Positions 50,349-59,898 of a DNA stretch of 64,000 nucleotides are shown here, in pieces. The notes below the pieces were generated by a model that worked only from the letters and a program-made list of their open reading frames with translations, ran no database searches and was not told where the DNA came from. The position numbers were made by a program, and so were the translations under genes. Origin of the DNA: Aequorivita echinoideorum (GTDB taxonomy: Bacteria; Bacteroidota; Bacteroidia; Flavobacteriales; Flavobacteriaceae); NCBI RefSeq assembly GCF_018476645.1, contig NZ_JAHCTB010000002.1:248001-312000 (forward strand), read 5' to 3'. The number at the start of each line of letters is the position of its first letter. Position 1 is the first letter of the stretch.

Positions 50349-52385
50349 ATGGCATCACTCTACAACTCAAAAATTTACCACCGCGACCTTTCGTGGCTCC
50401 GCTTCAACCACCGCGTTTTACAGGAAGCGGCAGACCAACGCAATCCGCTATACGAACGCATCAAGTTTTTGGCAATCTTTTCATCAAATCTGGACGAATT
50501 CTTCCGGGTACGGGTTTCAGATATTCGGCAGATAAAAAACATAAAAAAACCCCTTCGTAAAAAACTTATTACCAAGCCTAACCGCGTTTTAAAGGAAATA
50601 AAAAAACAGGTAGATATTCAGCAAAATGAATTCGGACGCATTTTCAATCAAGAAATAATCCCACAATTGGCTTCGGAAAATATAAACCTCATTCGCTACG
50701 AGGATTTTTCCAAAGAACAAAAAGAAATCTCAAAAGCCTATTACGATGAAAGCCTTAAACAAATTATCGATGTAAGCTGCAACCCCTGCACCGGCAACCA
50801 TTCGGTTTTTGTGAAAAATGAAATGCTTTATCTGGCAGGGCAAAAAAGTGAGGACGAATTTATTTTGGTTGAAATTCCCGAAACCGAACCCAGATTTTTC
50901 GTATTCCCAAGCGACAATGATACTTTCAACATCACTTTTATAGATGATGTTTTAAAGCATAATCTCTTGGAAGATTACGCCGAAGATTCCATATCAGAAT
51001 TTTATTCCATTAAGATTTCCCGCGATGCAGAGCTTTATATTGAAGATGAATTCTCCGGCAATCTAATGGAAAAAATCAAGGCCGCGCTCCCAAAACGCGA
51101 TACCGGGCAGGCCACCCGCGTACTCATAGACCCAAAGATGCCGAAGGATTTTCGGGATGTGCTAAAAAAGGCTTTGGACGTAAACCACACCGATGTTGTT
51201 TTGGGCGGGCGCTATCATAATTTCAAGGACTTTTTCAAGTTTCCAAACCCTACCGAGAAGAAGCTTTCCAATGAAAAACTTCCGCCATTGCCGCATCCGG
51301 TCTTGACAGATTGCGATTCTATTTTTGAGGCTATTGACAAAAAGGACCAGCTCCTCCACTACCCGTACCAAAGTTTTGAGCCTGTTATAAAACTGTTGGA
51401 AGAAGCCGCTACAGACCATACGGTCACTACTATTAAAATGACCATTTATCGCTCTGCGGATGAGTCGGCACTTAATGATGCCATCGCGCTCGCCGCAAAA
51501 AAAGGAAAGGACGTTACCATTTTTATGGAGGTGAAAGCACGGTTTGATGAACACAACAACTTGAAATGGGGTGCTATTTTTAGGGAAAACGGCGCGCGGG
51601 TAATCTATAGTTATCCCGATATAAAAGTGCATTCAAAGATACTTTACATTGAACGTGAAATTGAGGAAAAGACGAAGCGGTATGCCTACATAGCCACGGG
51701 AAATTTCAATGAAAATACTGCGACGCTGTACACTGATTTTGGGTTGATGACTTCCCATAAGAAAATCACCAAAGACCTCAAAAAGGTTTTTATGGTCTTG
51801 GAACGTGAGATGATTATCCCAAAAACCAAACAGTTATTGGTTTCCCCCTTTACTTCTCGCGAACGTTTTACGGCTTTGGTGGAACAAGAAATTGCACTCG
51901 CCAATGATGGGCATAAGGGCCTGATTATATTGAAGATGAACAGCTTGCAGGATGAGAAAATGATAAAGGAACTTTATAAGGCGAGCAATGCGGGCGTGGA
52001 AGTTCGACTTTTAATAAGAGGTATTTGCTCACTGGTGCCGGGTATTGTGGGCCAAAGCGAAAACATTTACATTACCAGTATTGTAGACAGATTTTTGGAG
52101 CACGGAAGGGTTTATATCTTTGGAAATGGGGGCGATGAAAAGATATTCATAGGCTCCGCGGACTGGATGACGCGCAATCTTACCCACCGTATTGAAGTGG
52201 TTACGCCTATTTTGGATGAAGACCATAAGAAAACCATCCGGGAAATAATCAATATTGAATTGGATGACAACCTAAAAGCGCGAATTATTGATGCCGAACA
52301 ACAAAACGAATACGTATCCAACTCAGAAGAGCCGGTGCAATCGCAATTGGCAATCTACGACTATTTCAAAAATATTACTGAATAA
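50349..52385 (+). CDS. ppk1: polyphosphate kinase 1
   Basis: A 678-residue PPK1 that makes polyphosphate from ATP. The N-terminal HRDLSWLRFNHRVLQEA is diagnostic. The phosphorylated His is in IKVHSKILYIER, and RYAYIATGNFNENTATLYTD with KVFMVLERE are the other conserved parts. MTIYRSADESALNDAI and VTIFMEVKARFDEHNNLKWG, each in part, build the ATP site. It overlaps the App1-like gene by 11 bp, tail to tail. Confidence 0.95.
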   Translation: MASLYNSKIYHRDLSWLRFNHRVLQEAADQRNPLYERIKFLAIFSSNLDEFFRVRVSDIRQIKNIKKPLRKKLITKPNRVLKEIKKQVDIQQNEFGRIFNQEIIPQLASENINLIRYEDFSKEQKEISKAYYDESLKQIIDVSCNPCTGNHSVFVKNEMLYLAGQKSEDEFILVEIPETEPRFFVFPSDNDTFNITFIDDVLKHNLLEDYAEDSISEFYSIKISRDAELYIEDEFSGNLMEKIKAALPKRDTGQATRVLIDPKMPKDFRDVLKKALDVNHTDVVLGGRYHNFKDFFKFPNPTEKKLSNEKLPPLPHPVLTDCDSIFEAIDKKDQLLHYPYQSFEPVIKLLEEAATDHTVTTIKMTIYRSADESALNDAIALAAKKGKDVTIFMEVKARFDEHNNLKWGAIFRENGARVIYSYPDIKVHSKILYIEREIEEKTKRYAYIATGNFNENTATLYTDFGLMTSHKKITKDLKKVFMVLEREMIIPKTKQLLVSPFTSRERFTALVEQEIALANDGHKGLIILKMNSLQDEKMIKELYKASNAGVEVRLLIRGICSLVPGIVGQSENIYITSIVDRFLEHGRVYIFGNGGDEKIFIGSADWMTRNLTHRIEVVTPILDEDHKKTIREIINIELDDNLKARIIDAEQQNEYVSNSEEPVQSQLAIYDYFKNITE

Positions 52386-53382
52386 AACCCTGCTTATGCG
52401 CGTGAGCAACGGCAGCACTACTTTCTGAAACCAACAAGACCGGGACCGTCTCATAATTTTCAAAAAGACCCTTTACGCGAAGCATCTTACGGGAATGGTT
52501 TACGCTGCGCATGTAGATGGCAAGAATTCTTTCGGGATGCGATTCGGCAATTTCAATATAGATATCAGGGTCGTGTTCGCCACTATCGCCAATAAGGATA
52601 AAGGGCAGCTGCGGATACGTTTTTAAGATGTTTATGATTTCCTTTTGTTTCTGTGGTTTTTCAGCTTGGGTTTTCTTTTGAAAAATATTCCCAAAGCTCC
52701 GCAATAGAATAGGCCCCTTCGGAAAATGGTTTTTCTGAAGAAAATATTCAAGGTATCGGTATAGATTCCACGGACTGTGGCTTACGTAAAAAATTGGGTT
52801 GCTTTGGTTGCCGGTAGATCCATTCTGCAGTTTTTCATAAAAGTCTGCCGCGCCCTCCAGCGGAATCCGCTTTTCAGCACGTTTAAAAACCGTATTCTTT
52901 AAAACTTTCCATTTAAATCTGGAGGTAAGCCCGGTATGCATAATGGTATCGTCCACATCACTTATTACCCCGAATTCTGCGGTTTCAGAAGTAATCATAA
53001 CCTCACCTTTAAATGAATTGTTCTGCTGGATTTTTCGTTTTGGAAAATCTTCAACGAAAGAGATTTTATAGTGCAACCAACCGTTTTCATCAACCAAAGG
53101 ATGTAGGCCTTCAATAGTCTCATCAATCAAGAAATACCCATGATGGTCTGTTTTGGTTTGAATAATTCTACCGTCCGGGAGCGTTACTTTGAGCGGGGTA
53201 TTTTTTATGAGATCGGTTTCAAAACGTTTGTAGGTATTCCAGAGCAAGGTGAAAAATCCCTTTTTTGAAAGATCTATATTTTCATCCTCCAGCGCACGAC
53301 CTTTTATATATAGATGATTGGACGTTCCGTAGCTTCGGAAGGTAATAATCTGTAAGGGGTCTTTTTTGAAAATATTAAACAA
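52375..53382 (-). CDS. App1-like phosphatidate phosphatase domain protein
   Basis: A 335-residue HAD-type phosphatase of the App1/DUF2183 family. GVISDVDDTIMHTGL has the DxDxT catalytic motif (about residues 139-153). FYVSHSPWNLYRYLEYFL and ILIGDSGEHDPDIYIEIA complete the HAD set. Family members dephosphorylate phosphatidate in yeast; the bacterial role is unknown. The start is a TTG at 53380-53382, right beside a 13-unit heptad array. Confidence 0.88.
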   Translation of the reverse strand: MFNIFKKDPLQIITFRSYGTSNHLYIKGRALEDENIDLSKKGFFTLLWNTYKRFETDLIKNTPLKVTLPDGRIIQTKTDHHGYFLIDETIEGLHPLVDENGWLHYKISFVEDFPKRKIQQNNSFKGEVMITSETAEFGVISDVDDTIMHTGLTSRFKWKVLKNTVFKRAEKRIPLEGAADFYEKLQNGSTGNQSNPIFYVSHSPWNLYRYLEYFLQKNHFPKGPILLRSFGNIFQKKTQAEKPQKQKEIINILKTYPQLPFILIGDSGEHDPDIYIEIAESHPERILAIYMRSVNHSRKMLRVKGLFENYETVPVLLVSESSAAVAHAHKQGFIQ

Positions 53383-53393
53383 TGGATGGGTGT

Positions 53394-53484
53394 TTTTGGC
53401 TTTTGACTGTTGGCTTTTGGCTTTTGGCTTTTGGCTTTTGGCTTTTGGCTTTTGGCTTTTGGCTTTTGGCTTTTGGCTTTTGGC
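53394..53484. repeat. 13-unit TTTTGGC heptad array
   Basis: Eleven exact TTTTGGC units plus one TTTTGAC and one TGTTGGC, all in a strict 7-bp register. A frame across it would encode WLLAFGF repeats, an artefact. The divergent array at 56231-56286 (AACAGCC units) is in inverted orientation, on the other side of hppA. Confidence 0.92.
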
Positions 53485-53498
53485 TTTTTAAAATTAAA

Positions 53499-53533
53499 AA
53501 AACCTGCAAGGTTTTGGAAACCTTGCAGGTTTT
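53499..53533. terminator. long palindrome, AACCTGCAAGGTTTT type, terminator of hppA (copy 3)
   Basis: AAAACCTGCAAGGTTT (53499-53514) pairs perfectly with AAACCTTGCAGGTTTT (53518-53533) around a 3-base loop. It lies after the hppA stop and can act as terminator, while its sequence belongs to the dispersed CCTGCAAGG family. Confidence 0.8.
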
Positions 53534-53582
53534 AATTTTCGGTTTGGCTTTTGTGCCAAGAAACGTGGGTTAAAGAAGCGTG

Positions 53583-56072
53583 TTATTCTTTGTCCTTTAC
53601 CTTAATTTTCATTCCCTCGACATCCTTCAATTGGCTTCTTACTTCCTCTTCGGTGCCGGTGAAAGTTTTAGTCTCGGTTGTTTCAACGCCATCCACAGTT
53701 GTGGTAATCGTGACCTTTGCGGTTACCTGATCGGTATTGTCGTTGGTCAACATCTCAACCATAGTTTCGGTTTTATCGGTAAGATTTTCACCGTTCCCAA
53801 TAGTGCTTCCGGTCTCAATATACTGAACCTGCTCATTCGTTAAAACTATCTTGTCACCTTTTGCATTGGTGTAATATGAAATGGGTGCTTCTGAATCTTT
53901 TGGTGGCATATTCACATCGCCGTGGTTTCCGAGGATTGGTGCAATTACCAAACCGACCAAACAGGTAAGTTTAATCAAAATATTCATTGAGGGACCTGAA
54001 GTATCCTTGAAAGGATCTCCCACGGTGTCGCCCGTTACGGCAGCTTTATGGGCATCACTTCCTTTATAGGTCATTTCGCCATTGATGAGTACGCCCGCTT
54101 CAAAGGATTTCTTGGCATTGTCCCAAGCCCCCCCGGCGTTGTTTTGGAAAATAGCCCACATAACACCGCTCACGCAAACACCCGCCATATAGCCTCCAAG
54201 CGGTTCAGCGCCAAAAAGCAGACCAATGATTATAGGCGTAATAATGGTAAGCAATCCGGGGAGAAGCATTTCCTTTAGGGCAGCTTTTGTTGAAATATCC
54301 ACACATTTAGCATACTGTGGCGTTCCGGTTCCTTCCATAATGCCTGGAATCTCGCGGAACTGCCTGCGCACTTCCTGTACCATTTCCATTGCGGCCTTTC
54401 CTACGGATTTCATAGCCATAGCCGAAAAGACTACGGGAATCATACCTCCCACAAATAACATGGCCAGTACATCTGCACGGAAAATATTAATACCATCAAT
54501 ACCAGTAAAGGTAACGTAAGCGGCAAAAAGCGCCAATGCCGTTAACGCCGCGGAAGCAATCGCAAAACCTTTACCAACGGCAGCAGTAGTGTTTCCTACC
54601 GAATCCAAGACGTCTGTACGCTCACGAACGTGCGGCTCCAATTCGCTCATCTCGGCAACACCTCCAGCGTTATCGGCTATAGGTCCAAAGGCATCAATAG
54701 CAAGTTGCATAGCCGTAGTAGCCATCATTGCTGAAGCGGCCAATGCCACTCCATAAAAACCGGCAAGTTCATACGAACCATAGATTGCGGCTGCAAATAA
54801 CAATACCGATGCAAACGTGGAATACATCCCCACGGCGAGACCTGCAATAATATTGGTTGCTGCACCCGTGGAGGAATTTTTTACGATATCCAATACAGGT
54901 TTTTTACCCAAACTGGTATAATATGCGGTTACGAATGAAATCAATGCCCCAACGGCAAGACCAATACACGCAGCCCAGAACACATTGATGGAGGCAATGG
55001 TTTTATACCCTTCACCAAAGAATTTCATATTCATGGTTTCCGGAAGCATCCAGTCAATCAAGAACCAACTTGCGATAAGCGTAATAAGAATTGCGGCCCA
55101 GTTACCTGTATCCAATGCTTTTTGAACCTGGCTTTCCTTGGCATCATTATTTTTAATGCTAACAAAGAAAGTACCTATAATAGAAGCAAGGATACCTACC
55201 CCTGCAATCACGATTGGAAGTAGGATTGGCCCCATATTATTGAATCCATCGGTAAACGGAATATCCAAGGACATATCACGGATTACGTAGTTCCCCAACA
55301 CCATAGCGGCAAGAACGGTAGCCACATAACTTCCGAAAAGGTCTGCCCCCATTCCGGCAACGTCACCCACATTATCACCCACGTTATCTGCAATGGTTGC
55401 TGGGTTACGTGGATCGTCTTCTGGGATACCAGCTTCAACCTTCCCCACTAGATCGGCTCCCACATCGGCAGCTTTTGTATAGATACCACCTCCTACACGG
55501 GCGAAAAGCGCAATGCTCTCTGCACCCAAGGAGAAACCAGCAAGGGCTTCCAGAACGATGGTCATTTCAGTATAAAAATTTACAGGGTCGTTGCCAATGA
55601 ATTGGCCAATAAAGAATAGAAAAAATAGGCTTAACCCAAGAACGGCAAGACCAGCAACACCAAGCCCCATAACGGTACCGCCACCAAAGGAAACCTTAAG
55701 TGCCTGTGGTAGGCTGGTTTTTGCAGCTTCGGCAGTACGGGCGTTGGCATCGGTTGCAATACGCATCCCGATATTTCCAGCCAAGGCAGAGAAAATGGCC
55801 CCACAGATAAATGCCGGTACTATCATCCAGCTAGTAGATTCCACAATGATGGATACAATAAAAAGAAGAACGGCAGCAATTACAGCGAAAATCAACAGCA
55901 ATCTATATTCAGCATTTAGGAATGCCAAGGCACCTTCCTTGATACTCTTTGAAATAAACTGCATGCGGTCGCTTCCTGCGGCCTGCTTTTTTACCCAACT
56001 CATTTTCACGAGCATAAACAAAAGCCCAAGAACGGCAAGTGCAATGGGAATAAAGATAATGTTCTGTTCCAT
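53583..56072 (-). CDS. hppA: membrane-bound ion-translocating pyrophosphatase
   Basis: An 829-residue polytopic pyrophosphatase that couples PPi hydrolysis to Na+ and/or H+ pumping. The catalytic regions are [21 protein letters not shown] with [20 protein letters not shown], and [13 protein letters not shown], given here in parts. The K+-site signature is [12 protein letters not shown], with Ala rather than Lys, so the K+-dependent subfamily is likely. About 110 residues follow the last membrane segment (from [12 protein letters not shown] to KVKDKE). They are Thr/Glu-rich and longer than usual, and are probably an extracytoplasmic tail. It precedes ppa on the same strand. Confidence 0.94.
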   Translation of the reverse strand: MEQNIIFIPIALAVLGLLFMLVKMSWVKKQAAGSDRMQFISKSIKEGALAFLNAEYRLLLIFAVIAAVLLFIVSIIVESTSWMIVPAFICGAIFSALAGNIGMRIATDANARTAEAAKTSLPQALKVSFGGGTVMGLGVAGLAVLGLSLFFLFFIGQFIGNDPVNFYTEMTIVLEALAGFSLGAESIALFARVGGGIYTKAADVGADLVGKVEAGIPEDDPRNPATIADNVGDNVGDVAGMGADLFGSYVATVLAAMVLGNYVIRDMSLDIPFTDGFNNMGPILLPIVIAGVGILASIIGTFFVSIKNNDAKESQVQKALDTGNWAAILITLIASWFLIDWMLPETMNMKFFGEGYKTIASINVFWAACIGLAVGALISFVTAYYTSLGKKPVLDIVKNSSTGAATNIIAGLAVGMYSTFASVLLFAAAIYGSYELAGFYGVALAASAMMATTAMQLAIDAFGPIADNAGGVAEMSELEPHVRERTDVLDSVGNTTAAVGKGFAIASAALTALALFAAYVTFTGIDGINIFRADVLAMLFVGGMIPVVFSAMAMKSVGKAAMEMVQEVRRQFREIPGIMEGTGTPQYAKCVDISTKAALKEMLLPGLLTIITPIIIGLLFGAEPLGGYMAGVCVSGVMWAIFQNNAGGAWDNAKKSFEAGVLINGEMTYKGSDAHKAAVTGDTVGDPFKDTSGPSMNILIKLTCLVGLVIAPILGNHGDVNMPPKDSEAPISYYTNAKGDKIVLTNEQVQYIETGSTIGNGENLTDKTETMVEMLTNDNTDQVTAKVTITTTVDGVETTETKTFTGTEEEVRSQLKDVEGMKIKVKDKE

Positions 56073-56143
56073 TATTTAATTAATTTAGATTGGTTTCAAA
56101 ATTTGCGATTGCAAAAATAGGGAAATAGGTTGGGATACGAAAT

Positions 56144-56290
56144 AGGAAGTTTTTGGATTGTTGGATTGTTGGATGAAGGGATTAAATGATTAAATGTTTT
56201 AGAGTTTAAAGGACTAAACACCAGACCAACGGCTAACAGCTAAAAGCTAACAGCCAACAGCCAACAGCCAACAGCCAACAGCCAAAAAAA
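56144..56290. repeat. octad and heptad arrays between hppA and ppa
   Basis: TTGGATTG occurs twice, then degenerate TTGGATGA/AGGGATTA (period 8). Further on come GGCTAAC, AGCTAAA, AGCTAAC, AGCCAAC (four times) and AGCCAAA (period 7) at 56231-56286. The second set is the inverse of the TTTTGGC array at 53394. Confidence 0.8.
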
Positions 56291-56803
56291 TTAAATACTG
56301 AAATGCCCTAATACTTCTGGAGTGTCCTTGTAGCGTTTTACGCAGCGCTTGTAGATGGAAACTGCTTCGGTGGCATCGCCCCAACCGCCCACATCTACTT
56401 TTTTCTTCTCAAGATCCTTATATACTTGGAAGAAATGCTCAATCTCGCGCACCAAATGAGGGTTTATATCAGATAGGTCGTTCAAGCTGCTCCAGATGGG
56501 GTCTGATACGGGGACGCAGACGACCTTTTCGTCCGGGCCTTTTTCATCGGCCATATGGAAAACGCCTATCGGTTTCACTTCCATAACGCACATGGGAAAT
56601 GTAGGCTCGCCTCCCAGTACCAAAACATCCAGTGGATCGCCATCCAGCGCCAGGGTTTCAGGGATAAAACCATAATCGGCAGGGTACATCATACTGCTGA
56701 AGAGCATACGGTCAAAACGGATCTTTCGCAATTTAAAATCATATTCATATTTGTTCCGGCTGCCTTTTGGGATCTCAATCAGTACGTCGAAGGTGGTTTT
56801 CAT
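56291..56803 (-). CDS. ppa: inorganic pyrophosphatase (soluble)
   Basis: A 170-residue family I pyrophosphatase, start at 56801-56803 (MKTTFDVLIEIPKGSRNKYEYD). LFSSMMYPADYGFIPETLALDGDPLDVLVL, split here, holds the diagnostic DGDPLDVLV with the catalytic aspartates. The soluble enzyme and the pump gene side by side suggest control of cytoplasmic PPi. The longer start (56827) adds 8 residues and is less likely. The 3' end lies against the heptad array. Confidence 0.95.
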   Translation of the reverse strand: MKTTFDVLIEIPKGSRNKYEYDFKLRKIRFDRMLFSSMMYPADYGFIPETLALDGDPLDVLVLGGEPTFPMCVMEVKPIGVFHMADEKGPDEKVVCVPVSDPIWSSLNDLSDINPHLVREIEHFFQVYKDLEKKKVDVGGWGDATEAVSIYKRCVKRYKDTPEVLGHFSI

Positions 56804-56972
56804 ATCATTATTCTTAATGGGCGGCAAATATAGGGCTTTTCATATATATGACTTTTGGGAATGGCGAACATTATTGCCGTCTATATTCATTATTGCACGA
56901 TTTTGATATGGGAAAAACCGATATTTTAAAATTTGCGTATATTTCTCACCCAAATCAACACATAACAAACTG

Positions 56973-58382
56973 ATGAAAAAATTACTTCCCCTTTTTTTTC
57001 TATTGGCAATAACCTATGCACAAGCCCAAGTGGGTATAGGCACTACAAATCCCGACCCCTCCAGCGCCCTTGACATTACGGCAACAAACAAAGGCTTTAT
57101 AGCTCCCAGGGTTTTTCTGAATACTATTTCAAATAATAGTATTGACGGCACTAATCCAAATGCCATAGGCCTTATGATCTACAATACAAACCCTGCGGTT
57201 ACTAGCGGTAATGGTGTGGGATATTATTTTTGGAATGGATCTTCGTGGCTAATGGTAAAATCTTCCGCTACAGATTCCCAGCAATGGTCCGTTACCGGAA
57301 ATTCCAGTGCCACGGGAGCATTTTTGGGCACCGTAAACGCCCAACCTCTAAATTTTAGAATAAATAATGTTGCGGTAGGGAGCTTCAAAATAGACAATTC
57401 GCTGAATCTTGGGATTAGCTCTGTTACCACAGGAACAAATGCACTTGCCGTGGGGTTTGAGGCAGAAGCCACGGCAGATAATGCCGCCGCCTTTGGAAGA
57501 AATGCCGAAGCAATTGGGCTGCGCGCAACGGCAATAGGATACAATTCAAATGCCGGTGGAGACGAAAGCAGCGCCATAGGGAATACAGCTGTTGCCACCG
57601 CTACAAGAGCCACAGCCATAGGTTATCAGGCAACTGCATCCGGTTCAAATGGTGTTGCCGTAGGTTCACAATCACGAGCACAGACGGATGATGCGCTTGC
57701 TTTTGGAAGACAGGCTACCGCAAACGGAAGCAATACCACCGCAGTGGGGAACAGTGCATCGGCGACAGCTTTGAACAGCTCGGCCTTTGGAACCGGAGCC
57801 ACGGCAAGCGGTTCGGGTGCTACGGCTATTGGGAAAGGAGCCGTAGCCAGTCAAAATAGAAGTATTATCTTGGGTGATGCTACAGATACCAATGTTACAG
57901 TGGGTATAGGTACAAGCTCCCCCACGGCACGGCTACAGGTAAATGGCACGCTGCGCTATGTGGATGCCACCCCGGGAGATGACAATAATAAAGTATTGAC
58001 ATCTGATGCGAACGGAAATGCAAGCTGGCAATCCATATCTGGGATTCCGCAGATTGTTGCTGCAGGTTTGGTAGTGCCTGCGGGCGGTACCGCCACCACC
58101 TTTACAACACCCAAACTTTTTGGCGCCACGGTAAGCAGAACTTCAAAGGGGATCTATCAAGTAACGTTCTCTTCAGCGAGACCCTCAGCAAATTATATTA
58201 TTAATTTGGCGAATGTGGATTGTAATGGAAATTGTGACGGAAGTGATTTTGATGATCCAGCAATTGCCTATAGAAACAGGACTGCCACCGGATTTACTGT
58301 GGTAATTGGCGATAACGATAATGGAGGCACAGACCGTGATAAAAGGGATCTTGAATTTACCTTTACCGTTGTAGATTTCTAA
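56973..58382 (+). CDS. secreted protein with YadA-like head repeats
   Basis: A 469-residue exported protein (signal MKKLLPLFFLLAITYAQAQ). The mature start VGIGTTNPDPSSALDITATN, plus GFIAPRVFL, is shared with the 22632 protein. From about residue 150 to 300 there are repeats such as AVGFEAEATADNAAAFGRNA, ATAIGYNSNAGGDESSAIGN and ATAIGYQATASGSN, the pattern of trimeric autotransporter (YadA) head repeats. No C-terminal barrel anchor is visible. The C-terminal 150 residues differ and may be the surface or secretion module. Adhesion is inferred. Confidence 0.75.
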   Translation: MKKLLPLFFLLAITYAQAQVGIGTTNPDPSSALDITATNKGFIAPRVFLNTISNNSIDGTNPNAIGLMIYNTNPAVTSGNGVGYYFWNGSSWLMVKSSATDSQQWSVTGNSSATGAFLGTVNAQPLNFRINNVAVGSFKIDNSLNLGISSVTTGTNALAVGFEAEATADNAAAFGRNAEAIGLRATAIGYNSNAGGDESSAIGNTAVATATRATAIGYQATASGSNGVAVGSQSRAQTDDALAFGRQATANGSNTTAVGNSASATALNSSAFGTGATASGSGATAIGKGAVASQNRSIILGDATDTNVTVGIGTSSPTARLQVNGTLRYVDATPGDDNNKVLTSDANGNASWQSISGIPQIVAAGLVVPAGGTATTFTTPKLFGATVSRTSKGIYQVTFSSARPSANYIINLANVDCNGNCDGSDFDDPAIAYRNRTATGFTVVIGDNDNGGTDRDKRDLEFTFTVVDF

Positions 58383-58494
58383 TGGATTGAAATTAATTCG
58401 CGGACATAATAGCCCTATCAAATTTTAACAAATAGTTAATTCCCTTCGCAATTAGTCGGTGGGTTTATCTTTTTATTTTTACATAAAAACCGCT

Positions 58495-59142
58495 ATGAAA
58501 TATGCTATTATAGCTCTGTTATTACTTTTTACAACAGCGTGTGAAAATCAAGAGAAGCAGAAAGAGGATGTACTGACCGAAATTCCCACCACCCCTCCAA
58601 GCAAAAGCGTTGAGGGAGAAATACCATTAAAGATTCAGAGTTTGGGAGATGTAAAGCAGGCGTATGAAAAGACCAATCTGGATATTACCCACAATCGCTA
58701 TACATCTTCCAGTTTTACCTATAACTGCAATGGGGAACGCGGTGGCACGGTAACGTATTATCTAAATGACAACAAACTCAGGCTTATAGAGCACGCTTAT
58801 AACGAATATTCGCATAATGAGGCCGTAGACCGTTATTATGTTCTGAATAACCAGCCCTATTTCATCTTTTATAAACATACTACTTGGCAATTTGATGGGG
58901 AGGCGGAAGAAGAAGAAGGAGCTACGAAAGATGATATTTCTGAAAAGCGTTACTACCTTATCAATAATAGCCTTACGGAATGTCTGGAAAAGAAGTACAC
59001 TACTCGCTCCACAGGAAAAGCAACAGACCCCGATGGCATTGGGAACAAAACCGTTTCCTGCCCGCCAGTAAACGAATTACTGGAAGATTTTACAAAATTA
59101 TATGAAAATAAAGATACACGTGGGAAGTTGGAGTGTTTGTAA
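58495..59142 (+). CDS. hypothetical lipoprotein
   Basis: A 215-residue predicted lipoprotein, signal MKYAIIALLLLFTTAC. After a Thr/Pro linker, GERGGTVTYYLNDNKLRLIEH and DRYYVLNNQPYFIFYKHTTWQF, each in pieces, suggest a beta-rich domain. SEKRYYLINNSLTECLEKKY is near the end. No known function. It is followed 39 bp later by the Kazal-domain gene on the same strand. Confidence 0.65.
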   Translation: MKYAIIALLLLFTTACENQEKQKEDVLTEIPTTPPSKSVEGEIPLKIQSLGDVKQAYEKTNLDITHNRYTSSSFTYNCNGERGGTVTYYLNDNKLRLIEHAYNEYSHNEAVDRYYVLNNQPYFIFYKHTTWQFDGEAEEEEGATKDDISEKRYYLINNSLTECLEKKYTTRSTGKATDPDGIGNKTVSCPPVNELLEDFTKLYENKDTRGKLECL

Positions 59143-59181
59143 AAAAGCGTATTTTAGAAGTCGCAAAAGCATGATAACTAT

Positions 59182-59424
59182 ATGACATTCCCTAACAGAA
59201 AATCCGTATTGGCTACAAGTCTTTTACTAATTGGGATGATGGCAGCATCCTCCTGCGGCGGTGGAAAGACGATTGCTTGTATTGATACTACCAAAATAAG
59301 CGATGGCCCCTGTACTATGGAATATGCGCCCGTTTGCGGTTGCGATGGCAAGACCTATAGCAACCCATGCGCTGCGGATCGCGCGGGAGTGACCTCCTAT
59401 GCACAAGGGGAGTGCGCGGATTAA
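59182..59424 (+). CDS. Kazal-type protease inhibitor domain lipoprotein
   Basis: An 80-residue protein, signal ending AASSC, then one Kazal-like domain: CTMEYAPVCGCDGKTYSNPC followed by AADRAGVTSYAQGEC, the Cys spacing of the family. Family members inhibit serine proteases by a canonical loop that includes the residue after VCGCDG. It should be lipid-anchored and exposed to the periplasm or outside. Bacterial Kazal domains are not rare in Bacteroidetes. Confidence 0.85.
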   Translation: MTFPNRKSVLATSLLLIGMMAASSCGGGKTIACIDTTKISDGPCTMEYAPVCGCDGKTYSNPCAADRAGVTSYAQGECAD

Positions 59425-59639
59425 TCATCCAAACTACAAATTTACCCGGAAATTATTCAAAGCTAACCCTAAGGTGACCCGGACTTTACCCGAACTTTAT
59501 GCGTATTTACGTGGTAGTAAAAGGGGCTTATGATTGGTTTTTCACTTAATCTGATAGCAGTATACGGCACATTTTTATGTATTTGGCTATGATTTTTTTA
59601 CAAGAATTCGCATTAATTGCATAACCCATACGGAACTCT

Positions 59640-59849
59640 ACATTTCATTATAAAATCACGAGACGAAAAAGGCTTGAACATTACGCTGGTATATTTTGAG
59701 AAATGTTTGCTGGTTGGAGAATAGTAAATTGTTTGGACTCTTTTGGGGAATTAGAACAGGGCATTATTGAATTTGATTTTAGAAAATACCCTAAGCACAA
59801 CCATTTGGAATCACATATTGACTTTAAAATATTTTCTGAAATTCCATAA
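59640..59849 (+). pseudogene. frameshifted remnant of a small gene
   Basis: One frame reads HFIIKSRDEKGLNITLVYFE up to a stop after CLLVGE. The +1/-1 frame continues as MFAGWRIVNCLDSF, then ELEQGIIEFDFRKYP and HLESHIDFKIFSEIP before the TAA at 59847-59849. The two parts read naturally as one broken protein. I cannot name the family. A small intact 48-residue gene from the ATG at 59703 is the alternative. Confidence 0.4.
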
Positions 59850-59898
59850 TGGTTTGCGAGGGGTTTAAAGGTACCCTATTGAAATAGACTTTATTACA

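Noticed and set aside
53382-53573. 63-residue frame encoding WLLAFGF repeats
   Set aside because: It is the translation of the TTTTGGC heptad array (frame shift of 7-bp units), with no start context or signal of coding, and overlaps the App1-like gene's start.
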